64,000 bases of DNA from assembly GCF_001316265.1 (NCBI RefSeq), contig NZ_BBDN01000008.1, positions 79,619 to 143,618 of the forward strand, in the 5' to 3' direction. Both the position numbers and the translations under genes were made by a program. This document shows, one piece after another, positions 28,967 to 38,707 of the stretch. The notes below the pieces were generated by a model. The model ran no database searches. It was not told the origin of the DNA and saw only the letters and a list, made by a program, of their open reading frames with translations. This stretch comes from Vulcanisaeta sp. JCM 16159. GTDB lineage: Archaea; Thermoproteota; Thermoprotei; Thermoproteales; Thermocladiaceae. Each line of letters starts with the position of its first letter. Position 1 is the first letter of the stretch.

Positions 28967-30139
28967 GTGCCTAAAAAGATACTTATCCTAGGTGGCGGTG
29001 TTGGTGGTGTCGTTGTTGCTAAGAGATTAGCAGAGAGGTTGAGGGGTAGGGTTGATGTAGAGATAATGTTAATAGATGATAAGGATTATTATCTATTGCC
29101 ACCGTTACTCGTTAATATAGCGCTAGGCGATATAGAGCCTAAGCAAGCACAATTACCGTTCTCATTGCTTGAAAAGAGGGGTGTTAAGTTCGTTAAGGCT
29201 AAGGTGACTAAGATAGACCCTGATAATAGAGTCGTAGAGACTGACCAGGGGAAGTTCAATTACGATTACCTACTGGCAAGCCTAGGGGTTGAGAATGACT
29301 TCGTTTCATACAATTTAGGCGTTGGTTACCATAACTATACACTTGATGGTGCATTAAAACTTAAGGAGGCACTAAGATCCTTCACTGGTGGCAGGGTTGT
29401 CCTAGTGGCGCCTGAGCCAATATATAGGTGCGGTGTTTATCCCTTTGAATTTGCCTGTCAATTAGATACGTTGTTTAGGAAGAGGGGTATTAGAGATAGA
29501 ACAAGTATAACACTACTCTATCCATTCAATAAGCCTCTAGAGCCTTTAGGCCCTGAAGCCGTTAAAATATCCGAAGAGATCGCTGCTAAGAAGGGTGTGG
29601 AATGCGTAGGTGGTGTTAAACCGCCAATCACCATTGATGATAAGGAGAAGGTCGTTGTATTGTCTAACGGTGAGAAGTATAAATATGACCTACTGATTGT
29701 GACACCACCAGCAAGGTTACCAAAGCCTTTCGAGGGCACTCCATTGGTTGCTGAGACTCCAACTGGAAAATGGACGGCAATAAATGTCTATACAGGTAGG
29801 AGCCTAAAGTATGATGATGTGTATTTACCCGGTGAACACTCAATGCCGTACGTAGGACTTCCAACGGCAGGCGTTCCCGTACACTTCACGGCATTAGCCA
29901 GCGCTAGCGCTATTGCAGGTGAGTTGCTTGGTCAACCCGTTGACCCGGCTCAAATAAACGCTATGACATGCGCCTTGGATTATGGTGATGTTGGTATGAT
30001 GTTTAACTGCGATATAAAATTGGATTTAAGTAGCAATAAGGCTGCATGGACAGGTAGTTGTTACAGTATATTAACGTCACCATTGGGTAGATTGATTAAG
30101 GATCTATTTTATAAAACCTGGTTAGCAACAACCATGTGA
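28967..30139 (+). CDS. Sulfide:quinone oxidoreductase-like flavoprotein
   Basis: FAD protein of the disulfide oxidoreductase superfamily, probably membrane-surface-bound, oxidising sulfide and reducing quinone. ILGGGVGGVVVAKRL binds FAD; YYLLPPLLVNIALGD matches the SQR/NDH-2 family; Cys occurs in IYRCGVYPFEFAC, MTCALDYGD and MFNCDIKL, candidates for the redox pair that carries the sulfur chain. The C terminus FYKTWLATTM resembles the amphipathic membrane-attachment helix. 390 residues, intact, GTG start. The next gene, DUF1641, is a known partner in archaeal SQR-like loci. Another NAD(P)H or thiol substrate cannot be excluded. Confidence 0.83.
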   Translation: MPKKILILGGGVGGVVVAKRLAERLRGRVDVEIMLIDDKDYYLLPPLLVNIALGDIEPKQAQLPFSLLEKRGVKFVKAKVTKIDPDNRVVETDQGKFNYDYLLASLGVENDFVSYNLGVGYHNYTLDGALKLKEALRSFTGGRVVLVAPEPIYRCGVYPFEFACQLDTLFRKRGIRDRTSITLLYPFNKPLEPLGPEAVKISEEIAAKKGVECVGGVKPPITIDDKEKVVVLSNGEKYKYDLLIVTPPARLPKPFEGTPLVAETPTGKWTAINVYTGRSLKYDDVYLPGEHSMPYVGLPTAGVPVHFTALASASAIAGELLGQPVDPAQINAMTCALDYGDVGMMFNCDIKLDLSSNKAAWTGSCYSILTSPLGRLIKDLFYKTWLATTM

Positions 30140-30149
30140 GGTGGTGACC

Positions 30150-30623
30150 ATGGCGCAGGCACAACAAACACAGGTTGAGAAGAGCCCGGACGAGCAGATC
30201 GCAGAGGCTCTCAATGTGCTTGTCCAGAATATTGATGAGATTAGAGGTTTACTTGATCAATTGATCGAACTTAAGCGTAGTGGTGTAATTGATGCATTAA
30301 TGATAATTGTCAATAGGTTTGAGGAGGTTATACAGTACCTTTTCCAGGACCCGGCAATATTTAGGTTACTATCTATCCTAGTTGATGGTAGTTTACAGGC
30401 AATGAATAGATTAGATACCCAGGACGTACTTAGGTTGAAGGGCTTGATTCAAGATATGGGTGGGTGTCTAGGAAAGAATGTGGATCTAGCAAATGCTAAA
30501 CCCGTAGGTGGCTTAATGGGGCTTTGGAGGGCGTTAGGAGATAAGGACGTGCAGAGGGGTCTTGGTGTTGCAATGGCGCTCTTGAAGGCGTTGGGTAAGT
30601 GCTCGGCTCAGCAACAGGGATAA
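30150..30623 (+). CDS. DUF1641-family protein
   Basis: About 157 residues, helical. ALNVLVQNIDEIRGLLDQLIELKRSGVIDALM and LLSILVDGSLQAMN fit DUF1641, whose genes sit next to SQR-type flavoproteins or formate dehydrogenases; the molecular role is unknown. ATG 30150 is preceded by GAGGTGGTGACC, a clear Shine-Dalgarno, expected for a second gene in an operon; the upstream in-frame GTG 30141 overlaps it and is less likely. Intact frame. Confidence 0.85.
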   Translation: MAQAQQTQVEKSPDEQIAEALNVLVQNIDEIRGLLDQLIELKRSGVIDALMIIVNRFEEVIQYLFQDPAIFRLLSILVDGSLQAMNRLDTQDVLRLKGLIQDMGGCLGKNVDLANAKPVGGLMGLWRALGDKDVQRGLGVAMALLKALGKCSAQQQG

Positions 30624-30695
30624 TAATCACCTAGGGCTGAGTTATTAAATTAAGATTTAATAATAAGATTTTTATATATTGACATTAATAGCAAA

Positions 30696-30983
30696 ATGAT
30701 GAAGGTAAAAGTCAAATTTTTGACTTTACTATATGAAATGACTAAGACGTTAAGGGCTGAAATTGAATTGTCTGATGGAGCAACATTACTTGACTTGATA
30801 AGGAGGATTGATGACGTTATATACCCAGGCTTTTCTAAGGTGGTCCTTGACTGTAATAATAGGATTAAGGATAAATTTCTGGTTTTGATTAATGGCAGGT
30901 CTCTGGAGTTTCTTAATGGTATTAATACGAGGTTATCAGATGGTGATGAGGTCACGTTTTTACCACATTGCGGTGTTGCATAA
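30696..30983 (+). CDS. MoaD/ThiS-like protein, copy 1, degenerate C terminus
   Basis: 95 residues, beta-grasp: VKVKFLTLLYEMTKTLRAEI, ATLLDLIRRID, FLVLINGRSLEFL, SDGDEVTFLP. It ends HCGVA, so the Gly-Gly needed for adenylation and thiocarboxylation is lost. A TATA box TTTATATA (30671-30678) is about 25 bases before ATG 30696/30699. The next gene is a close paralogue that keeps Gly-Gly. Confidence 0.8.
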   Translation: MMKVKVKFLTLLYEMTKTLRAEIELSDGATLLDLIRRIDDVIYPGFSKVVLDCNNRIKDKFLVLINGRSLEFLNGINTRLSDGDEVTFLPHCGVA

Positions 30984-31036
30984 TCAATGCTTTTCCATAT
31001 TAAGCTTTTTAAACTAATTCCTGTTGCCAAGATTTG

Positions 31037-31321
31037 ATGAAGGTTCAGGTTAAGTTCTTGGCATCATTATACGACATAACCAAGGTACTTAAGACTGAGC
31101 TTAACATACCCGATAATGCGACGGTTAAGGATTTGATTCAATTCATTGATAATTCAGTAAGTCCCAACTTCTCAAAGATCATATTGGATGATGATGGTAA
31201 GCTTAAGGATCAATACGTGATCCTGGTTAATGGTAGATCGATAGATTTTCTAAATGGCTTAAGCACGAAGTTATCTAATGGCGATGAGATAGTATTTCTA
31301 CCACCTGCTGGTGGAGGCTAA
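31037..31321 (+). CDS. MoaD/ThiS-like sulfur carrier, copy 2, with Gly-Gly
   Basis: 94 residues, tandem duplicate of the preceding gene (VQVKFLASLYDITKVLKTEL; VILVNGRSIDFLNGL; SNGDEIVFLP) ending PPAGGG, a proper sulfur-carrier tail. MoaD-like proteins donate sulfur for molybdopterin, thiamine or tRNA thiolation, or act as ubiquitin-like modifiers (SAMPs, Urm1-like) in archaea. ATG 31037 lies about 27 bases after CTTTTTAAAC, so this copy has its own promoter. Confidence 0.85.
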   Translation: MKVQVKFLASLYDITKVLKTELNIPDNATVKDLIQFIDNSVSPNFSKIILDDDGKLKDQYVILVNGRSIDFLNGLSTKLSNGDEIVFLPPAGGG

Positions 31322-31346
31322 GAGATATTTGTAATTAATTTGCATG

Positions 31347-32496
31347 CTATGAATTATTTCTATCCTGGTCCTCATTAGAGGCCTCAAGAATCCATGAGGG
31401 TGTTGATAAAATGGCTACGTAACCACCGAACGTCTGTGTCAGTGTCAGGTTTTCCTCAACGGACTTGGGCATTACGAATAATTCAATGTCTCTTCTTCCC
31501 TTAAGCGTTAGTGTTAGATTCATTATCTCATCCTCGCCAACATCCTCACTAACAATAACCACCTTAGCAATACCCTTCTTGACCGCATCCATCACGGAAT
31601 CCTTACCATAGATTAGGTACTCGGGTTTCTTAACGGCTAGGTACATTATTTCCTCCATTAATTTCTTAGCCTTAACGTACTCGGTCTCCTTAAGCTTATC
31701 CTCAGCGTTCCTAATAGCCTCAAGGACACCACCAATGTCCGCGCAACATGCCGATACGATGGCGATGACCTTATCCCTAATCCTATGGTCAAGCTCACCC
31801 TCCTCAAGGAACTCCTCCTTCGTAGGTCCAGGCCCAGCAACAACAATGCCTTTAGGCTTGGTATTTCAGTAAATACCTTATTGGCTCTCTCGGCAACTAA
31901 CTTATAGAATGTCTCGGCTAGGTGCTCTGTCTGTCTCTTGTACCTAAGGGCTGACTGGCCGCCGGCAGCGTGCTTATTTGGTACGAAGAACTCTACCTTA
32001 TCGACAATCTCCCAGTAATTACCTCTCAGCAATGCGATGACGGCCTCACCTCTCTCAATCACTATTATGCCATAGGTATCGCTGCTCTTAACCATGCCCT
32101 CAAGTATCTCCGTGTGAAATGAGGTATCGCATATGTACTTGAAAGTTGATACTGGTATTGGTGGTATTATTGCGTGAAAAACCCACTCATAATTGCCTGG
32201 GTTTATCATGTGGAAGCCTGCGAATATGGCCAGTCCATTCTCTGGGGCCTTTGAAATACCCTTTATTGAATTTATAATCCTCTCGAGCGCGTCCTGAACA
32301 TGAGTCCTAGTGGTCTTATCCTTAATATTACTCGCCAATGCCCACTCCTGCCTAAGCATTGACACCACATCAGGTATTGGCCTATTACCGTTGATGTATA
32401 GGCTTATAAGCGTCGTTGCATAGCCCCTATACTTCTTGAGTAGGTTTATCATTATTTTCAGTTCCGAGAAATCCTTTATTCCAGGGCATCAACCAT
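31347..32496 (-). CDS. prf1: Translation release factor aRF1 (frame breaks)
   Basis: Recognises all three stop codons and triggers peptide release. Visible are SNIKDKTTRTHVQDALE (the NIKS region, here NIKD), YICDTSF (the YxCxxxF stop-reading motif) and AAGGQSALRYKRQTEH with the catalytic GGQ; the C-terminal domain ends in SVEENLTLTQTFGG. Breaks lie near 31660-31860 and probably near 32475, where MVDALE joins IKDFSELKIM; ATG 32496 is therefore the likely start. Many real genes here end in TAG, TAA and TGA, so all three are read. Confidence 0.9.
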
Positions 32497-32543
32497 ACTA
32501 TGGATGGTAAGGACTATTGCATTTAAAAGTCTTTTGCTTTTAG

Positions 32544-33732
32544 TTAAAGCATCTCAATGGCTACAGCCGTAGCGCCGCCGGTACCATGACACAACGCAGC
32601 CACCCCCCTCCTTCCACCTACATGCATTAATGCCGATATTAACGTTGTAACTATCCTGGCGCCGCTCGCGCCGAGTGGATGGCCCAGGGCTATTGCGCCT
32701 CCGAATATGTTCATCTTATCATAGGGTATACCCAACTCCTTATTCATTAGGACATTAACTACGGCAAAGGCTCATTAATCTCAAAAACATCAACATCATT
32801 AATACTCCAGCCAACCTTACTCAATAGTTTCCTGATCACGTAAATTGGCGCCTCTGGGAATCTCCAGGGCTCGAGCATATGCCATGCATAACCAACAATC
32901 CTTGCAATGGGCTTTAAACCAACCTCCTTAGCCTTATCCATAGTGGTTAACAATAGCGCCGCAGCACCGTCAGACAATTGCGATGAATTCCCAGCTGTAT
33001 GTAGGCCATTTGGCCCGAAGGCTGGTTTTAACTTAGCCAACTTCTCTAGGCTTGTGTCGGGCCTAATGCCTCATCCCTATCCAAGTAAACCCTCTCTCCA
33101 TTTACCACGGTATCGATGGGCTCAAGCTCGAGGTAGTACTTATTCTCCGTAGCCCTCAAAGCCCTCATATGGCTCTCATACGCTACCTTATCGAGTTCCT
33201 CCCTGGTTATTTCATGCTCCATGGCTACCTTATCGGCTTCCTGACCCATGAGCATCATGTTAGTAGGATCCATCAATCCATCATGAATCATCAAGTCCAT
33301 GATTTTCAAATCCTTACCAATCAAGTGCTTGATCCCCCACCTAGTCTCATGCGGTAATGCGAGTGGTTGCGTGCTCATTGACTCGGCGCCGCCAGCAATT
33401 GCCATATTAATATCGCCAACCTTAAGGGCCCTGACGACCTCGATAATCGCCTGCATTCCCGATGAGCAAACCCTATTAACGGTAAATGCGCTGACTTCTA
33501 TCGGTAATCCAGCAAGTAATGCCGCAAACCTACTGAGGTTCTGTCCCATGCCACCCTGGAGTGTTGATCCAAAGACAACCTCATCAATCAGTTTACCATC
33601 AATACCCGTCCTCTTAATCAACGCCTTTATTGTCTCGGCCGCTAGGTAGGGTGTCTTCACGTTCTTAAACGCGCCGCCGAATTTACCAATCGGTGTCCTT
33701 ACGAAACCCGTAATGACTACTTCCTGGCTCAT
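32544..33732 (-). CDS. Thiolase (acetyl-CoA C-acetyltransferase), two frame breaks
   Basis: Condenses or cleaves acyl-CoAs. Active-site Cys in VNRVCSSGMQAI (~residue 88), His in FEINE(AFA), and the C-terminal GGAIALGHPLGASGAR with the second His; the final catalytic loop is ALCHGTGGATA. AESMSTQPLALP is typical of thiolase I/II. Breaks lie near 33042 and 32757. Length ~395 is normal. A TATA-like GCTTAATATT is before ATG 33732. It could serve the mevalonate route to isoprenoids or fatty acid turnover; no HMG-CoA synthase gene or DUF35 partner is adjacent. Confidence 0.92.
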
Positions 33733-33880
33733 ACACGCTTAATCATTAGCTAAGCAATATTAAGCTTTGTCCATAGTTAATAATTAACATGTGTTTTCAA
33801 TCATAAGCTAATTTCTATTCAACAGTTAAAAAATGTCGTGGGCATCATAAGGATATAACTTAATTACTTTAGTATGAATC

Positions 33881-34921
33881 GTGGATTCAATGGACATTTT
33901 GGAGAAGCTTCATAGCCTCTATGGACGCGAAATCGACGAACAATTAATCAAATACCTAAGTAGGGAAGTTAGCGAGGAGTTTAGGGATGCCGTGATTTAC
34001 CAAGTATCCACTGGCGGTAAGAGGTTAAGGCCGTTAATGACGCTGACGGCCGCAAGGGCCTGCGGCGGTGATTACAAGTCTGCACTGCCGGCCGCGGCAA
34101 TTGTAGAGCTAATACATAATTACTCCCTGATATATGACGACATTATTGACGAGGCATTACTAAGGAGAAATAAGCCAACAGTCAGGGCCAAGTACGGCGA
34201 TAACGCAGCCATACTAATCGGCATATGGTATAGGGAGGCCATTGAGGAGGCAATACTCGAGACCAGGGACCCAATAGCCTTTGCGAGGGAGACTGCACGT
34301 ACAATACGCGCAATAGATGAGGGTGAGCGTCTCGATATATTGCTTGAGTATGCAGGGCGTAGAGACCCCTACTTCGCCGAGAATAGGTTGGGGCCTAGGC
34401 TATTGAGTGATTGGGAGGCCCTGTATAACACCTACGTGAAGATGATAAGCCTAAAGACAGCCGCCTTAATAAGGACGGCCGTGATCTTCGGTGCGATGTC
34501 TGCCAACGCGCAGCATTGCATAAAACCGCTGTCTGACTATGGCACGTACCTAGGACTCGCCTTCCAGGTGCTAGATGATATATTAGATATTTTTGGTGAT
34601 GTTAGGAAATTCGGTAAGGAGATTGGTAAGGACATTAAGGAGCATAAGTTAGGTAATGCAGTAGTTGTCATGGCCCTGAGGGAATTAAGTGATAAGGATA
34701 GGGAGGAGTTATTGAGTATTCTTGGTAGGGTTACTGTCACGAACGATGACGTTAAAAGGGCTGTGGAGATAATATCTAAGACAAATGCTAGGGATAATGC
34801 GTTGAAGATGGCTATGGAATTCGCGGAGAAATCTGAGAGAGCATTAAGTGAATTGAGTAAGAATGAATTTGTCGATGATCTTAGGGAAATACTGAGATTC
34901 ACGGTGACTAGAGAATTCTAG
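33881..34921 (+). CDS. Geranylgeranyl (polyprenyl) diphosphate synthase
   Basis: Trans-prenyltransferase making the C20 (or longer) chain of archaeal lipids. First aspartate motif YDDIIDEALLRR (DDIID at ~86-90), second LDDILDIFGD near 225, with STGGKRLRPLMTL and KEIGKDIKEHKLG. 346 residues, intact. GTG 33881 or ATG 33890 both fit the TATA region at 33855-33867. Isopentenyl phosphate kinase follows 85 bases later, so precursor supply and chain building are neighbours. Confidence 0.93.
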   Translation: MDSMDILEKLHSLYGREIDEQLIKYLSREVSEEFRDAVIYQVSTGGKRLRPLMTLTAARACGGDYKSALPAAAIVELIHNYSLIYDDIIDEALLRRNKPTVRAKYGDNAAILIGIWYREAIEEAILETRDPIAFARETARTIRAIDEGERLDILLEYAGRRDPYFAENRLGPRLLSDWEALYNTYVKMISLKTAALIRTAVIFGAMSANAQHCIKPLSDYGTYLGLAFQVLDDILDIFGDVRKFGKEIGKDIKEHKLGNAVVVMALRELSDKDREELLSILGRVTVTNDDVKRAVEIISKTNARDNALKMAMEFAEKSERALSELSKNEFVDDLREILRFTVTREF

Positions 34922-35006
34922 TTTTAATACTAACGCATTAAATCAACGGTGTACCCTATATGCTTAATAAGGCTAGGCTTACGGTATTAATTACAGGAGA
35001 TACGTA

Positions 35007-35770
35007 ATGCGTCTATTCATAATAAAGCTCGGAGGTAGCGCAATAAGTGATAAATCAAGGCCACTTAGTTATAGGGAGGACTGGGTAAGGAGTTTAGGTA
35101 ATCTGCTCAATGCAAGGTTGAGGACAGGTGATAGGTTTATACTGATTCACGGAGGCGGTAGCTTCGCCCATCCCCTGGCCCTAGCCTATGGGTTAAGTAA
35201 GTACAGGGACTATGACCAGTTAGTGGGTATTTCATTTACGTCCGCGGTACTTAATTACCTAAGTATGAAGGTAACGCTTACATTAGCCTCTGTCGCTTAC
35301 CTATTTATCCCTTAAGGACAGGGTCCATCTACATTATCAAGGACGGTAAGCCACAATTACTGATAGGCCCAATGCACATGATAGAGCTGATAAGTAGAGG
35401 TGTAATACCCATGCTTTATGGAGATGTTGTGGTAAGCGACGAAGGCTTCTCAATAATTAGCGGTGATGATTTAATGCTTGACCTAGGCGCGAAATTAAGG
35501 CCTTCCGCATCGATATTCCTGACTGATGTACCTGGAATACTTGATACTAATGGCAATGTGGTTAGGGAATTAACTGAGCAATCAGTAATTAATGAGAGGG
35601 ATGCACGACATATTGATGTAACGGGTGGGCTAATGAGGAAGGTTCGATCTGCAATAGAGCTGGCTAGGTATACAAGGACATACCTATGCGCGATCTGGGA
35701 TTTAGGATCAATAAGTAGGATCTTTAATAATGAGGAACCGATTAATTGCACGAGGTTTCTGCCTGATTAA
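35007..35770 (+). CDS. ipk: Isopentenyl phosphate kinase (one frame break)
   Basis: Amino acid kinase fold enzyme converting isopentenyl phosphate to isopentenyl diphosphate in the archaeal mevalonate pathway. IKLGGSAISDKSRP at the N terminus, LIHGGGSFAHPLA with the substrate-binding His, IPMLYGDVVVSDEGFSIISGDD, FLTDVPGILD and DVTGGLMRKV. One break near 35310 between AYLxYP and LRTGSIYIIKDG. Joined length ~254 fits. It overlaps the converging gene by 4 bases. Confidence 0.92.
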
Positions 35771-36474
35771 TTACTCTTCATAAATAATGTATTACTTAGG
35801 TACGTATTATTTAAGAGCTGCGGGCCATATATTATTCCCGAGGCACTCACGTTATCGTGAGGCTTAATAAGTATCAGTAATGGGGGATAAACATTGCTTT
35901 CATTGATACCTAGCTTATTTAGTAACTGAAGTAGCAATGTTTCATAACCGAGGATAGTTTGCGATTCATATGTGTAATTGCCCCAAAATGCCGTTGCAAT
36001 GATAAAATTCGTAGATCCGAGATTGAGATCACAAAGCTGATTCACGTTATACTCAAATTGCTGAATTTCTGATATTGATGCAGGCTCTGTTGTTGGGGGA
36101 TAGGGAAACACTACGATTATCACGTTGTATCCATAGTAATGCGTGGCGTTGTAGAGCACGGGCCAAACATTGCAGTAGCTGCCGATTAAGCGTGGATAAT
36201 TCAATGTTATGTACATTAGTATGGGTTTCGTATTACTCACATTTGTTATTGAATAAATAGGAGCGTAATTATTGTATGGATTCATTAATTCTAAAAGCAT
36301 GTTTTCAGTAATAACAGTAGTATTGTATTCGGTTGGTCCTGAGATGTGTATCATGCCAAGTAGGAAAGAATACGCTACGAAAGCAGCCTCTGCAAATATT
36401 ATTAACGCTAATGATAAATAGAAATACTTTCCTTTGCGTCTTTGGGTTCTTTTCGTCTTTTTGGGTTTTGCCAT
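35767..36474 (-). CDS. Membrane-anchored extracellular protein, possibly thioredoxin-like
   Basis: 235 residues: basic cytoplasmic leader KPKKTKRTQRRKGK, one membrane helix (residues ~20-42), then an external domain. NTKPILMYITLNYPRLIGSY followed by a single Cys (YCNVWPVL) and YGYNVIIVVFPYPP has the strand order of a thioredoxin fold without the CxxC pair; a second Cys is in NQLCDLNLG. That assignment is an inference. Intact frame. It is divergent from the alpha/beta hydrolase at 36565. Confidence 0.5.
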   Translation of the reverse strand: MAKPKKTKRTQRRKGKYFYLSLALIIFAEAAFVAYSFLLGMIHISGPTEYNTTVITENMLLELMNPYNNYAPIYSITNVSNTKPILMYITLNYPRLIGSYCNVWPVLYNATHYYGYNVIIVVFPYPPTTEPASISEIQQFEYNVNQLCDLNLGSTNFIIATAFWGNYTYESQTILGYETLLLQLLNKLGINESNVYPPLLILIKPHDNVSASGIIYGPQLLNNTYLSNTLFMKSN

Positions 36475-36564
36475 GATCGATGTAGGTATCTTATAGTAAA
36501 TTTATTAGGTTAACTCTCCTCAAGTCCTAAAACTTTATAACCAATTAATTAATATGTCTCAGTA

Positions 36565-37188
36565 ATGAAGGCGTTGGCATTGCACGGCTTTGGTTCAAGT
36601 CCCGAGAAGATAAACTGGCTCACGGGCCCGCTCAAGGCATTAAACCTGGAGGTAATAACACCAACCTATAGGGATTTTGAGGACGGCCTTAATAAGGTTA
36701 GTGAGTTATTACGGGGAGCGAACAATAGGTATATCCTTGCAGGGCACTCAATGGGTGGTTCAATAGCCTTGCTTGCTGCGTCAACGCTTAGTAATGTTGC
36801 CTGTGCAATATCTGTATCAGGGCCGACCGATAGATTAGCACAGATTAGATGGCTGCTCGCGGGCGAGCCTGGCAGTATTAGGCGGAGGACTTATGAGGAG
36901 TTGGCAAAGATCGATAGTAGGCAAGTCACGGAGGAATTCCTAATAAAGACCTCGCCAATAAATTACCTAAGGCCTAATTTACCACCAATACTCTTAATAC
37001 ACGGTACTAATGACGAGTTAGTGAATATTAAGCAGGTGGAAAATTACTATGAGAAGGCTAAATTCCTTAGTAATGTTATTGAGCTAATACGAGTTGAGGG
37101 CATGCCGCATACGCCCAGGGGTAAGGATATTAAGGTAATAGCAGGGTCTATTGAAGGCTTTATACGGAAATATTGCATAAATATTTGA
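36565..37188 (+). CDS. Alpha/beta hydrolase
   Basis: 207 residues. LALHGFGSSPEKINWL gives the oxyanion-hole region, LAGHSMGGSIALLAA the nucleophile elbow (Ser in GHSMGG), ILLIHGTNDELVN the acid, and GMPHTPRG the catalytic His. It hydrolyses an ester or amide of unknown nature; it is shorter than most lipases, with a minimal lid. TATA-like TTTATAA at 36533-36539 is about 28 bases before ATG 36565, leaderless. Intact. Confidence 0.87.
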   Translation: MKALALHGFGSSPEKINWLTGPLKALNLEVITPTYRDFEDGLNKVSELLRGANNRYILAGHSMGGSIALLAASTLSNVACAISVSGPTDRLAQIRWLLAGEPGSIRRRTYEELAKIDSRQVTEEFLIKTSPINYLRPNLPPILLIHGTNDELVNIKQVENYYEKAKFLSNVIELIRVEGMPHTPRGKDIKVIAGSIEGFIRKYCINI

Positions 37189-37215
37189 TTTAAAAAGTAA
37201 GGTCTTAGAATGGTG

Positions 37216-37521
37216 CTAGTCGGCTACGTAGGTTTCTAGGTGTGATTCCTCATCTATGTACGGTATTTTCACTAACTTATGCCCCTTATGGAGCGGTAAT
37301 AGGGATTTATGTATCATCGTTTTACAATCAACACACCAGTAAAACTCATCCTCATTACCTTCCTCGTTAAATTCCATGAAGAATGGGCATTGCCACTCGG
37401 TCATGACTAACCTCATGTAGTATGGACTATCCTTGTTCATGCAAATGCCAATATTGTCGTGTAGCTCATGAAGTCTAAAGTACCTACAATTAATGCATTT
37501 AATCTCCATAATTTCACCCAT
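37216..37521 (-). CDS. Small zinc-binding protein
   Basis: About 101 residues from ATG 37521 (an upstream ATG 37587 adds 22 residues without support). Two metal-binding clusters: CINCRYF...GICMN...CPFF, an iron-sulfur or zinc knuckle, and YWCVDCKTMIH...HKGHKLV, which resembles a B-box-like CxxC...HxxxH. No family recognised. Intact frame; it stands between convergent and divergent neighbours as a single gene. Confidence 0.6.
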   Translation of the reverse strand: MGEIMEIKCINCRYFRLHELHDNIGICMNKDSPYYMRLVMTEWQCPFFMEFNEEGNEDEFYWCVDCKTMIHKSLLPLHKGHKLVKIPYIDEESHLETYVAD

Positions 37522-37634
37522 TATTTTACTTATAGCTAGAATTAATAAATCTGTCGCAAAATGCATAAGCGGTATTTCTCTATTCATGCCTATAGATAAT
37601 AATGCTTAAATTTTCATCATAGTTCAAATATAAT

Positions 37635-38614
37635 ATGAAGCTAACAATAGTAAGCGGGAGGGAGGTTGATGAAGTGCTTGATAGTACTGACGGTGTTACG
37701 GGATTAATAAATGCCATAGCCACAGCCTTTAGGGATTACAGCTCTGGTAAAGTTAGGATGCCTCAAAGAACGGTTATTCACCTTGATAATGACTGGTGGG
37801 GCGTCATGCCCTGCGGTGCACGTAACCTTGGATTCTCCGTGAAAATAGTCAATGTTATTGAGAGTAATAAAGTGCGTGGTTTACCAACGACACAGGGAAT
37901 AGTCGTACTTATGGATGATATTACGGGACAGCCAATGGCAGTCATCGATGGCACGGCATTAACGGCGTGGAGAACCGCGGCCGCGACTGCGGTATCGATT
38001 AAGTACCTAGCACGGAGTACGGACAATCTGGCAATAATAGGCGCCGGGTTACAGGCTAGGTACCATGTATTACTACTATCCAGGGCCTTCCCCATTAAGA
38101 GAATACTCATATATTCGAGGACGAGGGAGAAAGTTGTTGAATTAGCGAAATTAGCCCAGGGTAGGGGCATTGATGCGGTGGCCACGGATTCAAGCCATGA
38201 CGCCATTAGGCAGGCCGACGTAGTAATAACGGCAACGACTAGTAGGGAACCAGTCATTCACGGGTCATGGCTACACGAGGCATGCACCTAGTGTCAATTG
38301 GTGCGCCTGAGGTTGATGCCAGGGAGTTGGATGATGATGTTTTACGGAGGGCTTCGGTAATTGTTGTTGATTCGCGCATCGCGGTAATGAATGAGACTGG
38401 TGATGTAATAATTCCTATGAAAAATGGATTAATTTCTGAAAAGAATTTAATTGAAATTGGTGAGATAATAAGCGGGGTAAGGAATGGTAGGTCCAGGGAT
38501 ATGGACATTACGTTGTTTAAGTCGGTGGGTATTGCGGTTGAGGATCTCGCCGCTGCATCATACATATACGGCTTAGTGAAAAGTAGGAATATAGGCATAA
38601 CTGTAGAAATATAA
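37635..38614 (+). CDS. Ornithine cyclodeaminase / alanine dehydrogenase family (one frame break)
   Basis: NAD-dependent enzyme of the mu-crystallin family. MPQRTVIHLDNDWWGVMP, GLPTTQGIVVLMDD, TALTAWRTAAATAVSIKYLAR and the Rossmann motif LAIIGAGLQARYHV are diagnostic; ITATTSREPVIHG follows. The break is near 38275, after which LVSIGAPEVDARELDDDV continues. Archaeal members include an alanine dehydrogenase and ornithine cyclodeaminase; the two cannot be told apart from sequence alone. Length ~326 fits. Confidence 0.9.
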
Positions 38615-38707
38615 GTTTTAATTATATATAAATAACATAACAATTAATGTGTTCTTAAAGTGAAAAATGTTGGTAGAAAAGGTTTATAAAGAAACTCTGT
38701 GACACTG

